NCBI GenBank assembly: GCA_023249305.1
Contig: JAHFCU010000005.1
Span: 1 to 64,000, forward strand
Source: Gemmatimonadota bacterium
GTDB lineage: Bacteria; Gemmatimonadota; Gemmatimonadetes; Gemmatimonadales; Gemmatimonadaceae
Direction of reading: 5' to 3'
DNA: 64,000 bases
Shown: one piece after another, positions 1 to 7,972 of the stretch
Position numbering within the stretch: position 1 is the stretch's first letter
Layout of the letters: each line of letters starts with the position of its first letter
Program-made: the position numbers and the translations under genes
Notes under the pieces: model-generated
The model's input: only the letters and a program-made list of their open reading frames with translations
The model's database searches: none
What the model was told of the DNA's origin: nothing

Positions 1-1
1 G

Positions 2-202
2 ATCTATCGGGCGCTGCACTTCCCGACGGATTACTTCACGGTGCTGTTCGCCATCGCGCGCACGGCCGGCTGGATGGCCCAGTGGGAAGAGCTGCTGCTC
101 GACAAGGAGCAGAAGATCGCCCGTCCACGGCAGATCTACACCGGCTACGGCGACCGGCCGTACAAGTCGGTGCTGGACCACAAGCACCGGATCGCGCGGT
201 AG
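2..202 (+). CDS. gltA: Citrate synthase, C-terminal fragment
   Basis: The window opens inside this gene; 66 codons and a TAG stop remain. The frame contains [10 protein letters not shown], the segment [12 protein letters not shown] and the ending IYTGYG, the usual C-terminal block of bacterial type II citrate synthase, which condenses oxaloacetate and acetyl-CoA in the first TCA step. The catalytic residues lie upstream of the window. The stop codon is followed immediately by a hairpin repeat, and the next gene is convergent, so that hairpin probably ends this transcript. Confidence 0.93.
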   Translation: MYRALHFPTDYFTVLFAIARTAGWMAQWEELLLDKEQKIARPRQIYTGYGDRPYKSVLDHKHRIAR

Positions 203-340
203 GATCAGGAATCCGGATTCCGATCCCGGAAATCGATTCTGGATTTCGAGGGACGATTAGGGGCGCCGGTTTACCGGCGCCCCTAATCGATTGTCGGCGA
301 TCAGTATCGCGACCTCTATCGCAATCCGGATTCTAGGTCC
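203..340. repeat. Hairpin repeat, family copy A (bidirectional terminator)
   Basis: This is an intergenic inverted repeat between convergent gltA and mutY. The core is a perfect 16-bp stem (254-269 with 274-289, TTTA loop). Outside it lie looser arms in which GAATCCGGATT occurs at 209-219 and again, inverted, at about 323-333. The same arm motifs and the same GGGGCGCC-type core occur at 18835-19468 and 63731-63893. The right arm carries the mutY stop codon. A role as a transcription terminator in both directions is inferred from structure and position. Confidence 0.8.
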
Positions 341-1005
341 GCACTCGTACAGATGCTTCGCACCGGGCACCGCGAGCAGCGCGCCACCCGTGCGGTGCAC
401 ACCAGCGCCCCGAGTTCCATCAGCGCCTGATTATGCGCCCACGCCGCGCGCCCCGTGCGCGGTAGCACCGCTTCGGCGATCGCCCAGAGCCGCGTGACGT
501 CGCGCGCGCGCTTTGGGCGCAGGTGCGGCGCGAAACAGCGCCGCAGCACACGCGCCACGTTGGTGTCCACGAGTGCGGCGCGCTTCTCATAGGCAAAGTT
601 CGTGACCGCGCCAGCCGTGTAGGCCCCCACGCCCGGCAACTGACGCAACTCGGCTGGCGTCGCCGGCAATGCACCGCCGTACACGTGCGGCTCCTCGCGC
701 ACCACACGGCGCGCCAGCTTGTGTAGGTTGCGCGCCCGGGCGTAGTAGCCCAGCCCGCGCCACGCGGCGAGCACCTGTGACTTGCGTGCCGCCGCCACTG
801 CGGCGAGATCCGGGAAGCGCTCGAGAAAGCGGGCATAGAAGTCGAGCACGCGCGACACCTGCGTCTGCTGAAGCATCAGCTCCGACACGAGGATGCGGTA
901 CGCGTCGCGAGTATCGCGCCACGGCAGCTCGCGCGCGTTGCGCCGGAACCAGGCGCGCAGACGCCGCGAGAACTCGCGGGCGTCGGCCGGTGCCGGACGC
1001 GGCAT
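316..1005 (-). CDS. mutY: Adenine DNA glycosylase MutY, short form
   Basis: This base-excision enzyme removes adenine mispaired with 8-oxoguanine. The 229-residue product has an HhH-GPD fold: the SELMLQQTQ segment contains the catalytic Glu, LPGVGAYTAGA is the helix-hairpin-helix, and VDTNVARV supplies the catalytic Asp. A C-x6-C-x2-C-x5-C set near the end binds the 4Fe-4S cluster. I chose the ATG at 1005 because homology starts just after it; the open frame runs on to 1221. The protein stops soon after the FeS cluster, so the C-terminal NUDIX-like domain of about 110 residues that recognises 8-oxoG is missing. Its last ten or so residues are encoded by the flanking hairpin repeat. It could be another glycosylase of the Nth/MutY family. 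Confidence 0.85.
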   Translation of the reverse strand: MPRPAPADAREFSRRLRAWFRRNARELPWRDTRDAYRILVSELMLQQTQVSRVLDFYARFLERFPDLAAVAAARKSQVLAAWRGLGYYARARNLHKLARRVVREEPHVYGGALPATPAELRQLPGVGAYTAGAVTNFAYEKRAALVDTNVARVLRRCFAPHLRPKRARDVTRLWAIAEAVLPRTGRAAWAHNQALMELGALVCTARVARCSRCPVRSICTSADLESGLR

Positions 1006-1156
1006 GGTTCGGCGATCAGTCGAACGGCGCGGCTTCGGCGAGCGCGGCGAGGCAGGGTGGGAGGCGGGCATGCGCGTGAAAGGTAAGCGCACGCCGCGAC
1101 GCTGTCCCGGCGAGAGCATGTGGTCGATGCAAGGCGCGCTCAGCCTGCTGCGTCCG

Positions 1157-1816
1157 TTACTTCGGGCTCCAAGACGGCGCCGCGGAGAGCAGCCCGCCCC
1201 CGACGATGATCTCGCGCGCAAGCAGCAGGCCGAAGCCGAGACTCAGCGCGCCGGCGGCCAATCGAATGCCGCCGTGCAGGCGCGCCACTCGCTCGCTCGC
1301 ATACATCGCTGGCGCCGCGACAAGCACGGTCACCAGCATCATGCCCGCGATCGTGCCCACGCCGAACACAAACAGATACGCGAACGCCCAGAGCGTCTGC
1401 GGAATCGCTGCCAGCACGAGGATCGCGACCGCCGCCGAGCCGGCGAGGCCGTGCACAGTGCCAATCAGCAGCGGCTTGCGGTGATCGAACTCGTGCGTGT
1501 GGCCGTGCTCATGCGCCGGCGCGCCGCCACGCAGGTTGCTGAAGCCGAGGAAGATGAGCATCAGCGCCACGCCGAATTCGAGCAGCAGCCCGAGGCGCGG
1601 AGGAATCACGAGCCGGAACGCGATGATCACGCCGCCGACGGTGAACACCGTGATGGAGTGTCCGATGCCCCAGAGCACCCCAATCCACGCCGCGCGCCTC
1701 AGCGACCGTTCACGCGCCACAATCGCCGTGACCGCGACCACGTGGTCGGCGTCCGTGGCGTGCCGCAGGCCCAGCATGAACCCGAGGACGGCGGCGGAGA
1801 AGGCGGAGAGCATCAC
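1157..1816 (-). CDS. NicO/NiCoT-type nickel-cobalt transporter
   Basis: This is a 219-residue polytopic membrane protein of the high-affinity nickel permease superfamily (NicO, UreH-like). Near the N-terminus LGLRHATDADHVVAV carries the HX4DH signature that binds metal in the first helix. A His-rich loop (HEHGHTHEFDH, about residues 102-112) follows the third helix, and a second HGLAGSAA motif precedes the later helices. About six membrane segments can be seen. No nickel enzyme genes (urease, hydrogenase) are nearby, so whether Ni2+ or Co2+ is the substrate cannot be told. The cobalamin adenosyltransferase 14 kb away is only weak support for cobalt. Confidence 0.85.
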   Translation of the reverse strand: MMLSAFSAAVLGFMLGLRHATDADHVVAVTAIVARERSLRRAAWIGVLWGIGHSITVFTVGGVIIAFRLVIPPRLGLLLEFGVALMLIFLGFSNLRGGAPAHEHGHTHEFDHRKPLLIGTVHGLAGSAAVAILVLAAIPQTLWAFAYLFVFGVGTIAGMMLVTVLVAAPAMYASERVARLHGGIRLAAGALSLGFGLLLAREIIVGGGLLSAAPSWSPK

Positions 1817-1921
1817 GGGTAGCTTACCGTTTCGACGAAGGCAGGGTCAAGTCACGGCGTAGCAGGCGTTCACCGCGCACCGTGGTTGTCGAGAACGACG
1901 CCCTCCGGCGATCTTTCACCG

Positions 1922-3148
1922 ATGTCGCTTCGAGCCCCGTCGTTCAATCCGTTCCGTGTGCTCTCGCACTCGCCGAACTTCCGGCTCTTCTTCGCCGGGC
2001 AGACGACATCGCTCATCGGCACGTGGATGCAGCAGATCGCGCAGGGCTGGCTCGCGCTCCAGCTCTCGAACGACGCCTTCCTCGTCGGCGTGGTCGCCGC
2101 CGCGGGCACGCTGCCCATCTTGGTGCTCTCGCTGCCCGGCGGCCTGGTGGCCGACCGGTTCCGGCGCCTTCGCATCGTGACGATCGCGCAAGCCCTGCTG
2201 CTCCTCGAGGCCGTGCTGCTCTGGGGGTTCATATGGTCCGGGCACATGACCATCGGCTGGCTCATCGCCATCGCGTTGCTCGGCGGCGTCATCTCGTCGT
2301 TTGAAATACCGGCCCGGCAGTCGCTCTTCATTGAGCTAGTCGGCAAGGAGCACGTGATGGACGCGATCGCGCTGAACTCGAGCGGCTTCAATTTCGCGCG
2401 CATCGTGGGTCCGGCGCTCGCCGCCATCGTCATCGCGCGTGCCGGTATCGCGTGGTGCTTCGGCATCAACGCGCTGTCGTATTTCGCCGTGCTGATGAGC
2501 CTCGCCCTTATCCGGTTGCCGCACCAGCCACCGGCGCCGACCGGGCGAGCGCTCCACGCCCTGGGCGAGGCCTTCACCTATGTGCGCACCCATCGGCAGA
2601 CCGCCGTGCTCATGCAGGTCGTCGCCGTCTACTCGCTGCTCGGTATCCCGGTGCTCACGCTGTTGCCCGTGCTCGCACGTGACGTGCTGGGACTCGGCGC
2701 TGGCGGCTACGGCGCGCTGATGACCTGTGTCGGCATCGGGGCGATGATCGGCGCGCTCAGCGTCGCGGCCGCTGGCGCGCGCCTCAAGCGGCATCGCGCG
2801 CTGCTCGTCACGTCACTCGCCTTCCCGGTCCTCCTCGTCCTCGTCAGCCTCTCGCGCGCCGAGGTTGTCACCGGCGTGCTGCTGTTCGGCGTCGGCTCAT
2901 GCATGGTGGTCAACAGCGCCGTGATCAACGCGCTGCTCCAGTCCGCGTCGCCCGACGCTCTCCGCGGGCGCGTGATCTCGATCTACGTCGCGGTGTACAT
3001 CGGCACCAACCCAATCGGCTCGTTCGTGAGCGGCGCCATCGCGCGCGCGTCGAGCGCCGCGTGGGCGATCGGCGGCATGGCGGCGCTCATGGGCGTGTAC
3101 GCGCTGTGGGCGATTCGCCGCTACCCTGAGCTGCGACACCCGGTCTGA
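1922..3148 (+). CDS. MFS transporter (EntS-like, MFS_3)
   Basis: The protein has 408 residues and about 12 membrane segments. NFRLFFAGQTTSLIGTWMQ at the N-terminus and the GGLVADRFRRRRI-like loop between helices 2 and 3 (here GGLVADRFRRLRI) are typical of the MFS_3/EntS group of drug or siderophore exporters. The substrate is unknown. I chose the ATG at 1922; a TTG 36 bases upstream in the same frame is possible but has no better ribosome site. The gene is divergent from the NicO-type gene and convergent with the molybdopterin oxidoreductase. Confidence 0.88.
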   Translation: MSLRAPSFNPFRVLSHSPNFRLFFAGQTTSLIGTWMQQIAQGWLALQLSNDAFLVGVVAAAGTLPILVLSLPGGLVADRFRRLRIVTIAQALLLLEAVLLWGFIWSGHMTIGWLIAIALLGGVISSFEIPARQSLFIELVGKEHVMDAIALNSSGFNFARIVGPALAAIVIARAGIAWCFGINALSYFAVLMSLALIRLPHQPPAPTGRALHALGEAFTYVRTHRQTAVLMQVVAVYSLLGIPVLTLLPVLARDVLGLGAGGYGALMTCVGIGAMIGALSVAAAGARLKRHRALLVTSLAFPVLLVLVSLSRAEVVTGVLLFGVGSCMVVNSAVINALLQSASPDALRGRVISIYVAVYIGTNPIGSFVSGAIARASSAAWAIGGMAALMGVYALWAIRRYPELRHPV

Positions 3149-3152
3149 GTAA

Positions 3153-3220
3153 ACTGACCAGGGTCAGTCACGTTCGGCGCGCGGCCTACATCGCGCGGCC
3201 TTCATTGCGCGGCCTTCGTT
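3153..3220. repeat. Short hairpin plus three 14-bp tandem repeats
   Basis: In the 72-base gap between the convergent MFS and molybdopterin genes, ACTGACC (3153-3159) pairs with GGTCAGT (3162-3168). It is followed by three direct copies of a 14-mer of the form GCGCGGCCTTCATT at 3179-3192, 3193-3206 and 3207-3220, ending at the stop codon of the minus-strand gene. The small hairpin may help termination; the tandem array has no evident role and could vary in length between strains. Confidence 0.6.
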
Positions 3221-5299
3221 CTACCCCGTCGGTGTGACCTCGACGAGGTTGTCGTAGTACACTGGGCCACCGCCCATATCGGTGGTGCGCTGCGACGTGG
3301 TTTCGTTCGCGTTGTGCCCGTCGCGCGTCAGCTTGCCCCACCAGATGCTGGGCGCCCACGCCACGCCTTCGCGCACGCGGTCGGCGACACGCGCGACGGC
3401 CGTGAATGCGCCGCGGTCGTTGAAGACCACCACCGTGGCGCCTTCCTCGATGCCACGCGCGGCGGCGTCCGTGGGATGGAGTGTCACTTCCGGCTCCGCA
3501 TCAAGGCGCAGCGAGGCGATATTCACGAACGTGCTGTTCAGGAACTGGTGCCGCGGCGACGAGATGAGCATGAGCGGGTACTTCTCGGCGACGTCGGGAA
3601 CAAGCTCCGGCAGTTCGTATGGTGGCGTGAATGCCGGCAGCGGGTCGAGCCCCATGGCTTCCATGCGCGCCGAATAGAACTCACACTTGCCGCTCGGCGT
3701 CGTGAAGCCGCCCTCGGCGTACGGCACGTAGGGTGTCGGCACGTCAAGGCGCACCCACCCATGCGCCATTAGCGCGTCGTATGTGACCGTGGTCATCTTG
3801 GGGTCGGTCGTCGAGAGCGCCTGCCGCAGGAGCGCATCGTCGTCGTCGGCGAACCCCGCGTCGCCGAGCCCCAGGTGCACGGCCAGCTCACGAAAGATCT
3901 GCGTGTTCGGTTTGCACTCGCCCAGCGGCGCGATGGCCGGAGTGTTGAGCGTGGCGTAGTGATGCCCGTAGGCGAAGTGCACATCCCAATGCTCGAGCTG
4001 CGTGGTCGCCGGCAGGACGTAGTCCGCGTAGTCCGCCGTGTCTGTCTGGAAATGCTCGAGTACCACGGTGAACAGGTCGTCGCGCCGCAAACCGGCGAGC
4101 ACGCGGTTGCGGTCCGGCGCGACCGCTGCCGGATTCGAGTTGTACACGACGAGCGCCTGCACCGGCGGCCCGCCGACTCCGGCGTCGGGGAGGGTGAGCG
4201 CGTCGCCGAGCCGGATCATGTTGACGGTGCGAACATCCGGCGAGAGCTCGGGGCGCTCGAGCGCCGCCGTGTTGAACTTGAAGTTCGCGCTGGTGGACAG
4301 CTGCGCACCTCCGCCGGGGCGACGCCAGTGGCCGGTCACCGCCGGCAAGCAGGCGATGGTGCGCACGGCCATTGCCCCACCGCCGTGCCGTTGAAGGCCA
4401 TAGTTGATGCGCAGGAATGCTGCTTTCGCCTGCCCGTAGGCGCGGGCAAGAGCGACGATGCGTTCCTCTGGAATCCCCGTGAGGATGGCGACGCTATCCG
4501 GCGGGTATTGTTCGGCGCGCGCGCGGAGGGCGTCGGCGCCCAGCGTGAACCGCGCGAGGTAGTCGTCATCTTGCAGTCCCTCCGCGAAGATCACGTGCAT
4601 CATCGAGAGCGCGAGCGCTGCGTCGGTGCCCGGCCGGATGGGAAGCCACTCATCGCACTGGTCCGCCGTGCGCGTGCGAATCGGGTCAATGCACACCACG
4701 CGCGCGCCATTCTCACGCGCACGAAGCACGAATGGCCACAGGTGCGCATTCGACGTGAGCGTGTTCGTGCCCCAGAGTACGACCAGATCGCTGTCGGGCA
4801 TGCCCTCCGCGTCCGCTCCGATGTTGGCGCCCACCGTCATGCGCATGCCCCATGCGCCAGCCGTGCTGCAGATCGTCCGGTCGAGCTTGGAAGCGCCGAG
4901 CGCGTGGAAGAAGCGCCGGTCCATGGACTGGGCTTGGAGCATGCCCATGGTGCCCGCGTACGAATACGGCAGAATGGCCTGCGCCCCGTGCGGTCCGTCG
5001 GCGATCGCGCGCAGGTGTTCGGCGATGTCGTGCAGCGCTTCGTCCCACGTCACGCGCACGAACTCGCCGCGTCCCTTGCGACCGACGCGCTTCAGCGGGT
5101 GCAGCAGGCGGTCGGGGTGGTACGTGCGCTCGAGATACCGGTTGACCTTCGCGCAGAGGAAGCCCGCCGTGAACGGATGGTTCGGATCGCCCTGCACCCG
5201 CACCGCGCGGCCGTCCTCCACGGTCGTAATCATCGCGCACGTGTCAGGGCAATCGTGCGGGCAGGCGCCTCGAACAGTCTGGCCGACGGTCTCAGGCAC
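3221..5299 (-). CDS. Molybdopterin-dependent oxidoreductase (bis-MGD, 4Fe-4S)
   Basis: This 692-residue member of the DMSO reductase superfamily starts with a 4Fe-4S site, C13-x3-C17-x3-C21-x27-C49 (CPHDCPDTC, then FLCAK). The molybdopterin domain follows, with RTICSTAG near residue 144 placing a Cys at the usual Mo-ligand position. A C-terminal MGD-binding barrel (SSPRHQFLNS, then ATVVVFNDRG) completes it. There is no Tat signal, so it is probably cytoplasmic. It resembles the YoaE-like class of uncharacterised oxidoreductases, and the substrate is unknown. No partner subunit genes are adjacent. I chose a GTG at 5299 just before the cysteine motif; the open frame extends to 5488 but that part is low in family similarity. 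Confidence 0.82.
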   Translation of the reverse strand: MPETVGQTVRGACPHDCPDTCAMITTVEDGRAVRVQGDPNHPFTAGFLCAKVNRYLERTYHPDRLLHPLKRVGRKGRGEFVRVTWDEALHDIAEHLRAIADGPHGAQAILPYSYAGTMGMLQAQSMDRRFFHALGASKLDRTICSTAGAWGMRMTVGANIGADAEGMPDSDLVVLWGTNTLTSNAHLWPFVLRARENGARVVCIDPIRTRTADQCDEWLPIRPGTDAALALSMMHVIFAEGLQDDDYLARFTLGADALRARAEQYPPDSVAILTGIPEERIVALARAYGQAKAAFLRINYGLQRHGGGAMAVRTIACLPAVTGHWRRPGGGAQLSTSANFKFNTAALERPELSPDVRTVNMIRLGDALTLPDAGVGGPPVQALVVYNSNPAAVAPDRNRVLAGLRRDDLFTVVLEHFQTDTADYADYVLPATTQLEHWDVHFAYGHHYATLNTPAIAPLGECKPNTQIFRELAVHLGLGDAGFADDDDALLRQALSTTDPKMTTVTYDALMAHGWVRLDVPTPYVPYAEGGFTTPSGKCEFYSARMEAMGLDPLPAFTPPYELPELVPDVAEKYPLMLISSPRHQFLNSTFVNIASLRLDAEPEVTLHPTDAAARGIEEGATVVVFNDRGAFTAVARVADRVREGVAWAPSIWWGKLTRDGHNANETTSQRTTDMGGGPVYYDNLVEVTPTG

Positions 5300-5668
5300 G
5301 GAATACAGACGGTGAGGGAGTCCGGGGGTCGGGACGAGAAGCGGGAAATGGCAAGATAGGACGGTGCTGGGCTGATCGGCAGGGAGTTCTGGCGCTCTTC
5401 GATCGCAACTAGTTGCGCAACCGACAGTTAGGCCGTATCTTACAACGCTTGACTCCGGGTCGGTGTTGTGCGTGACGGGACCGCGCACCGTGCCGGGCCG
5501 GAGGCGGAGAGTAACACGCGACGTTTGGCATCGGCATGCGCCCCCTGTCGTTGCGCATTCTATGTGCCTTGACGGGGCGTCCAGTCTCCGTAAATTCCGC
5601 GCGTTCGAGCACTGCGTACCAAGGCGCAGTCTCGCGCCTTTAGTGTCCCTCCTTTGGAGAACTACTCA
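5300..5668. other. Intergenic region, divergent control region
   Basis: This 369-base stretch separates the start of the molybdopterin gene from the start of the small lipoprotein gene. I see no convincing coding sequence. It holds a 10-bp palindrome GTTGCGCAAC (5412-5421), which overlaps a plus-strand pair TTGCGC (5413-5418) / TATCTT (5436-5441) with 17-base spacing, and a better promoter described separately at 5569-5596. Confidence 0.5.
5569..5596 (+). promoter_or_regulatory. Putative sigma-70 promoter for the small lipoprotein
   Basis: TTGACG (5569-5574) and TAAATT (5591-5596) are separated by 16 bases, a near-consensus housekeeping promoter. Transcription would start near 5603, giving a leader of about 65 bases before the ATG at 5669. 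The match is by eye only. Confidence 0.5.
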
Positions 5669-5872
5669 ATGAAGCGCATTGCCCTCGTCGCCGCTGTGCT
5701 CGTTCTGGCCGCCTGCGCCAAGAAGGAAGAGGCCGCCCCGGCCGCTGACGCCGCTGCTCCGGCTGCTGCACCGGCCGCTGCCGCGACCGACACGACCAAG
5801 AAGGATACGACGGCCGCTCCGGCCGCCGCCCCGGCTGCTGCGCCGGCCGCTGCTCCGGCCAAGAAGCCGTAA
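5669..5872 (+). CDS. Small Ala/Pro-rich lipoprotein
   Basis: This is a 67-residue product. A signal peptide MKRIALVAAVLVLAAC ends in the lipobox LAAC, so Cys16 should be lipidated and the protein anchored in a membrane. The mature part is low-complexity: KKEEAAP, then runs of AAP with two Thr/Lys-rich interruptions and a basic KKP end. The ATG at 5669 is preceded by a TTTGGAGA ribosome site, and a hairpin terminator follows, so it is a single-gene unit. The extended Ala-Pro chain might act as a spacer through the periplasm or cell wall. No family function is known to me. Confidence 0.8.
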   Translation: MKRIALVAAVLVLAACAKKEEAAPAADAAAPAAAPAAAATDTTKKDTTAAPAAAPAAAPAAAPAKKP

Positions 5873-5895
5873 TCTCGGTTTCTGCTGATGTGACG

Positions 5896-5919
5896 TGGGC
5901 GCGACGAAAGTCGCGCCCA
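5896..5919. terminator. Bidirectional hairpin terminator
   Basis: A perfect 10-bp GC-rich stem (5896-5905 with 5910-5919) has a GAAA tetraloop. It lies between the lipoprotein gene and the convergent end of the SDR gene, so it can serve both. A T-rich tract is weak on either side. Confidence 0.8.
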
Positions 5920-5969
5920 TGTTCGTTTGCTGGCAATGCAGTTCGCGAAACCTGCGTGTCAGCCCGGCG

Positions 5970-6971
5970 TCACGATGCGCATGCGCGGAACGCTTCGACA
6001 ACAGCCGCCCGCGGGTTAATGCCGCTCGTCCATCCGAGTTCGAGGCGCGCGCGTTCGCTCGAGAACGGATTGTCCTGCAGCAGGAAGTCCAGTGTACGTG
6101 CGTTGAGCAGTGCCGATCCAGGGAAGCGAAGCACGCGCAGCAACGCGCCCGCCGCGACCAGCGCACCCTGGGCCACCGCGCCCGGAATCGGCAGCCAGCG
6201 CACGCGATACTCGAGTCCCTCCTCGGCTGCGTCATAAAACTCACGCACCGTGATCGGCGCGTCGTTGGTGACGTTGTACGCGCGGCCCGCGCCGACTTCG
6301 CTGGTGACCGCGCGTACAGCCACCTCAGCCACGCTGCGGGCATGGACGATCGCCAGCACCGAGCGCCCACTCCCAATGCGCGGCGCGAGCGGCGCACGCA
6401 GCACGGAGGCGACGCGCGGTATGAACTGGCGGTCGCGCGGTCCGTAGATGACGCACGGCCGCACGGCGGTCGCCCACACACGGCCCGCTCGATGCGCGTG
6501 CATCACCAACTCCTCCGACTCGCGCTTGGAGCGTGCGTACCACGCACGTTCGGGAATCGGGACCAGCGGCTGCAACTCCTGCAAGGACGCGCCGTGCGAG
6601 AGGCCAAAGCGACCCTCGGGACCGTAGACGGCCACTGAGCTGAGGTGCAGCAATCGCGCACCAACGCGAGCAGCGGCTTCAACCGCGTTGCGCGTCCCTT
6701 CGATGTTGGGTGGGCGGTACGCCTCCCAGCCGCCGCGTGGCGTGATGGCCGCCGCGCAGTGGAACACATACTGCATGCCCTCCGCCGCGCGCATGAACGC
6801 CGTCCCGTCGCGCGTGTCGCCGTCGAAGAGCTCGACCCCCTGCGACGAGAGCCATCCGGCCCGCGAGCGGTCGCGCACGAGCGCACGCAAGATCCAGCCG
6901 TCGCCGCGCAGCCGTTCGACGAGATGAGAGCCGACCAGTCCCGAGGCTCCCGTAATGAGCGCGACGCTCAT
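5970..6971 (-). CDS. NAD-dependent epimerase/dehydratase (extended SDR)
   Basis: This 333-residue protein has a Rossmann fold: TGASGLVGSH at residues 7-16 is the TGxxGxxG nucleotide site, HCAAAITP lines the cofactor, SSVAVYG carries the catalytic Ser region, and YARSK is the YxxxK catalytic pair. It resembles nucleoside-diphosphate-sugar epimerases and 3-beta-HSD-like reductases. The substrate cannot be read from sequence. It is last in the glycolate operon; its ATG overlaps the stop of ygfZ by 4 bases, so translation is probably coupled. Confidence 0.85.
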   Translation of the reverse strand: MSVALITGASGLVGSHLVERLRGDGWILRALVRDRSRAGWLSSQGVELFDGDTRDGTAFMRAAEGMQYVFHCAAAITPRGGWEAYRPPNIEGTRNAVEAAARVGARLLHLSSVAVYGPEGRFGLSHGASLQELQPLVPIPERAWYARSKRESEELVMHAHRAGRVWATAVRPCVIYGPRDRQFIPRVASVLRAPLAPRIGSGRSVLAIVHARSVAEVAVRAVTSEVGAGRAYNVTNDAPITVREFYDAAEEGLEYRVRWLPIPGAVAQGALVAAGALLRVLRFPGSALLNARTLDFLLQDNPFSSERARLELGWTSGINPRAAVVEAFRACAS

Positions 6972-7972
6972 GCGGGGAACGGCAGCGCCACCAACGTGGC
7001 TGGCATGTCGCCGTCCACCGCGCGCACGATCACCTGGCCGCCGGGCGCGACGTCACGGCGCACCATCGCAAGGGCGATGGGGCCGAGCCGAGGTGAGATG
7101 GCGCGGGAGCGCACATCGCCGACGTCTGCGTCGCCGTCAAACACGCGTGCGTCGGCGGCGATCGCCGCCGCGAGGCGAAGACCGCGCAACACCCGATTGA
7201 CGTGACCGCGGAAGTGCACGCGCGCCACGACCTCCTGTCCGGTGTAGCAGCCCTTGGTGTACGAGATGGCGTCGAGCGTGTCGAGGCCTGCTTCATGGGC
7301 TAACGTCTCGTCGGTCATGTCCGTGCCCCACGCGGGCCGTCCGGCCTCGATGCGCAGCACGTCGAGCGCCGCCGGAGCGGCGGACGCCGCGCCCGACGCC
7401 ACGAGTGCGTCGCGCAAGCGCAGCGCCGTAGCCGAAGCGACGAAGCAGTCGAAGCCATCCACGCCGTAGTCAGCCGCGCGTACGACCATGACGGTCTCGT
7501 CGCCGAACAACACGTCGCAGTTCGCGTACGGCGGCAGGAGGTCGAAGGCGGCGGGCGAGCACGCGAGCGCGTGCGAGACGACCTGCCGTGCATGCGGCCC
7601 GACGACACCCACACACGCGACGGAGGCCGACACGTCGCTGTAGCGGGCGAAGCGCGGATTCACGTACTTGCGCACCATCGCGACGAATCCGGCCGCTGAC
7701 GGCGCCGGAGCATCCACCAGAAAGCCGCCCGCCACGCGATAAAGCACGCGCACGTCGGCGATCACCTTGCCCTTCGGCGTCAGCGCCGCGGCGTATTGGC
7801 CATGTCCTGCTTGCAGTGCGAGGACGTCATTCGTGACGAGCCCCGTGAGCGCGTCTGCCGCGTTCTCGCCCGTAAAGGTCATGCGCAGGCGGTTCGAGCG
7901 GTCCACCACCCCCGCGTCCGTGCGCACCAGCTCGTACTCGGCAAGCGTCGGCGCGGCAATGGGGGCGCTCAT
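6968..7972 (-). CDS. ygfZ: Folate-binding protein YgfZ (FeS cluster maintenance)
   Basis: This 334-residue protein is related to glycine-cleavage T-protein (GcvT fold). The YgfZ signature appears as KGCYTGQEVVAR near residue 245, containing the conserved Cys. YgfZ/IBA57 proteins bind tetrahydrofolate and support certain 4Fe-4S enzymes. Here it sits downstream of glcF, an FeS protein, which makes functional sense. The start is the ATG at 7972, overlapping the stop of the HAD gene by 4 bases. The frame is open further upstream, but that part lies inside the HAD gene. Confidence 0.88.
   Translation of the reverse strand: MSAPIAAPTLAEYELVRTDAGVVDRSNRLRMTFTGENAADALTGLVTNDVLALQAGHGQYAAALTPKGKVIADVRVLYRVAGGFLVDAPAPSAAGFVAMVRKYVNPRFARYSDVSASVACVGVVGPHARQVVSHALACSPAAFDLLPPYANCDVLFGDETVMVVRAADYGVDGFDCFVASATALRLRDALVASGAASAAPAALDVLRIEAGRPAWGTDMTDETLAHEAGLDTLDAISYTKGCYTGQEVVARVHFRGHVNRVLRGLRLAAAIAADARVFDGDADVGDVRSRAISPRLGPIALAMVRRDVAPGGQVIVRAVDGDMPATLVALPFPA

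Noticed and set aside
3875-5359. Long plus-strand open frame of 494 codons opposite the molybdopterin gene
   Set aside because: It is the antisense shadow of a high-GC gene; it is Arg/His/Val-rich, without domains, and has no start signals.
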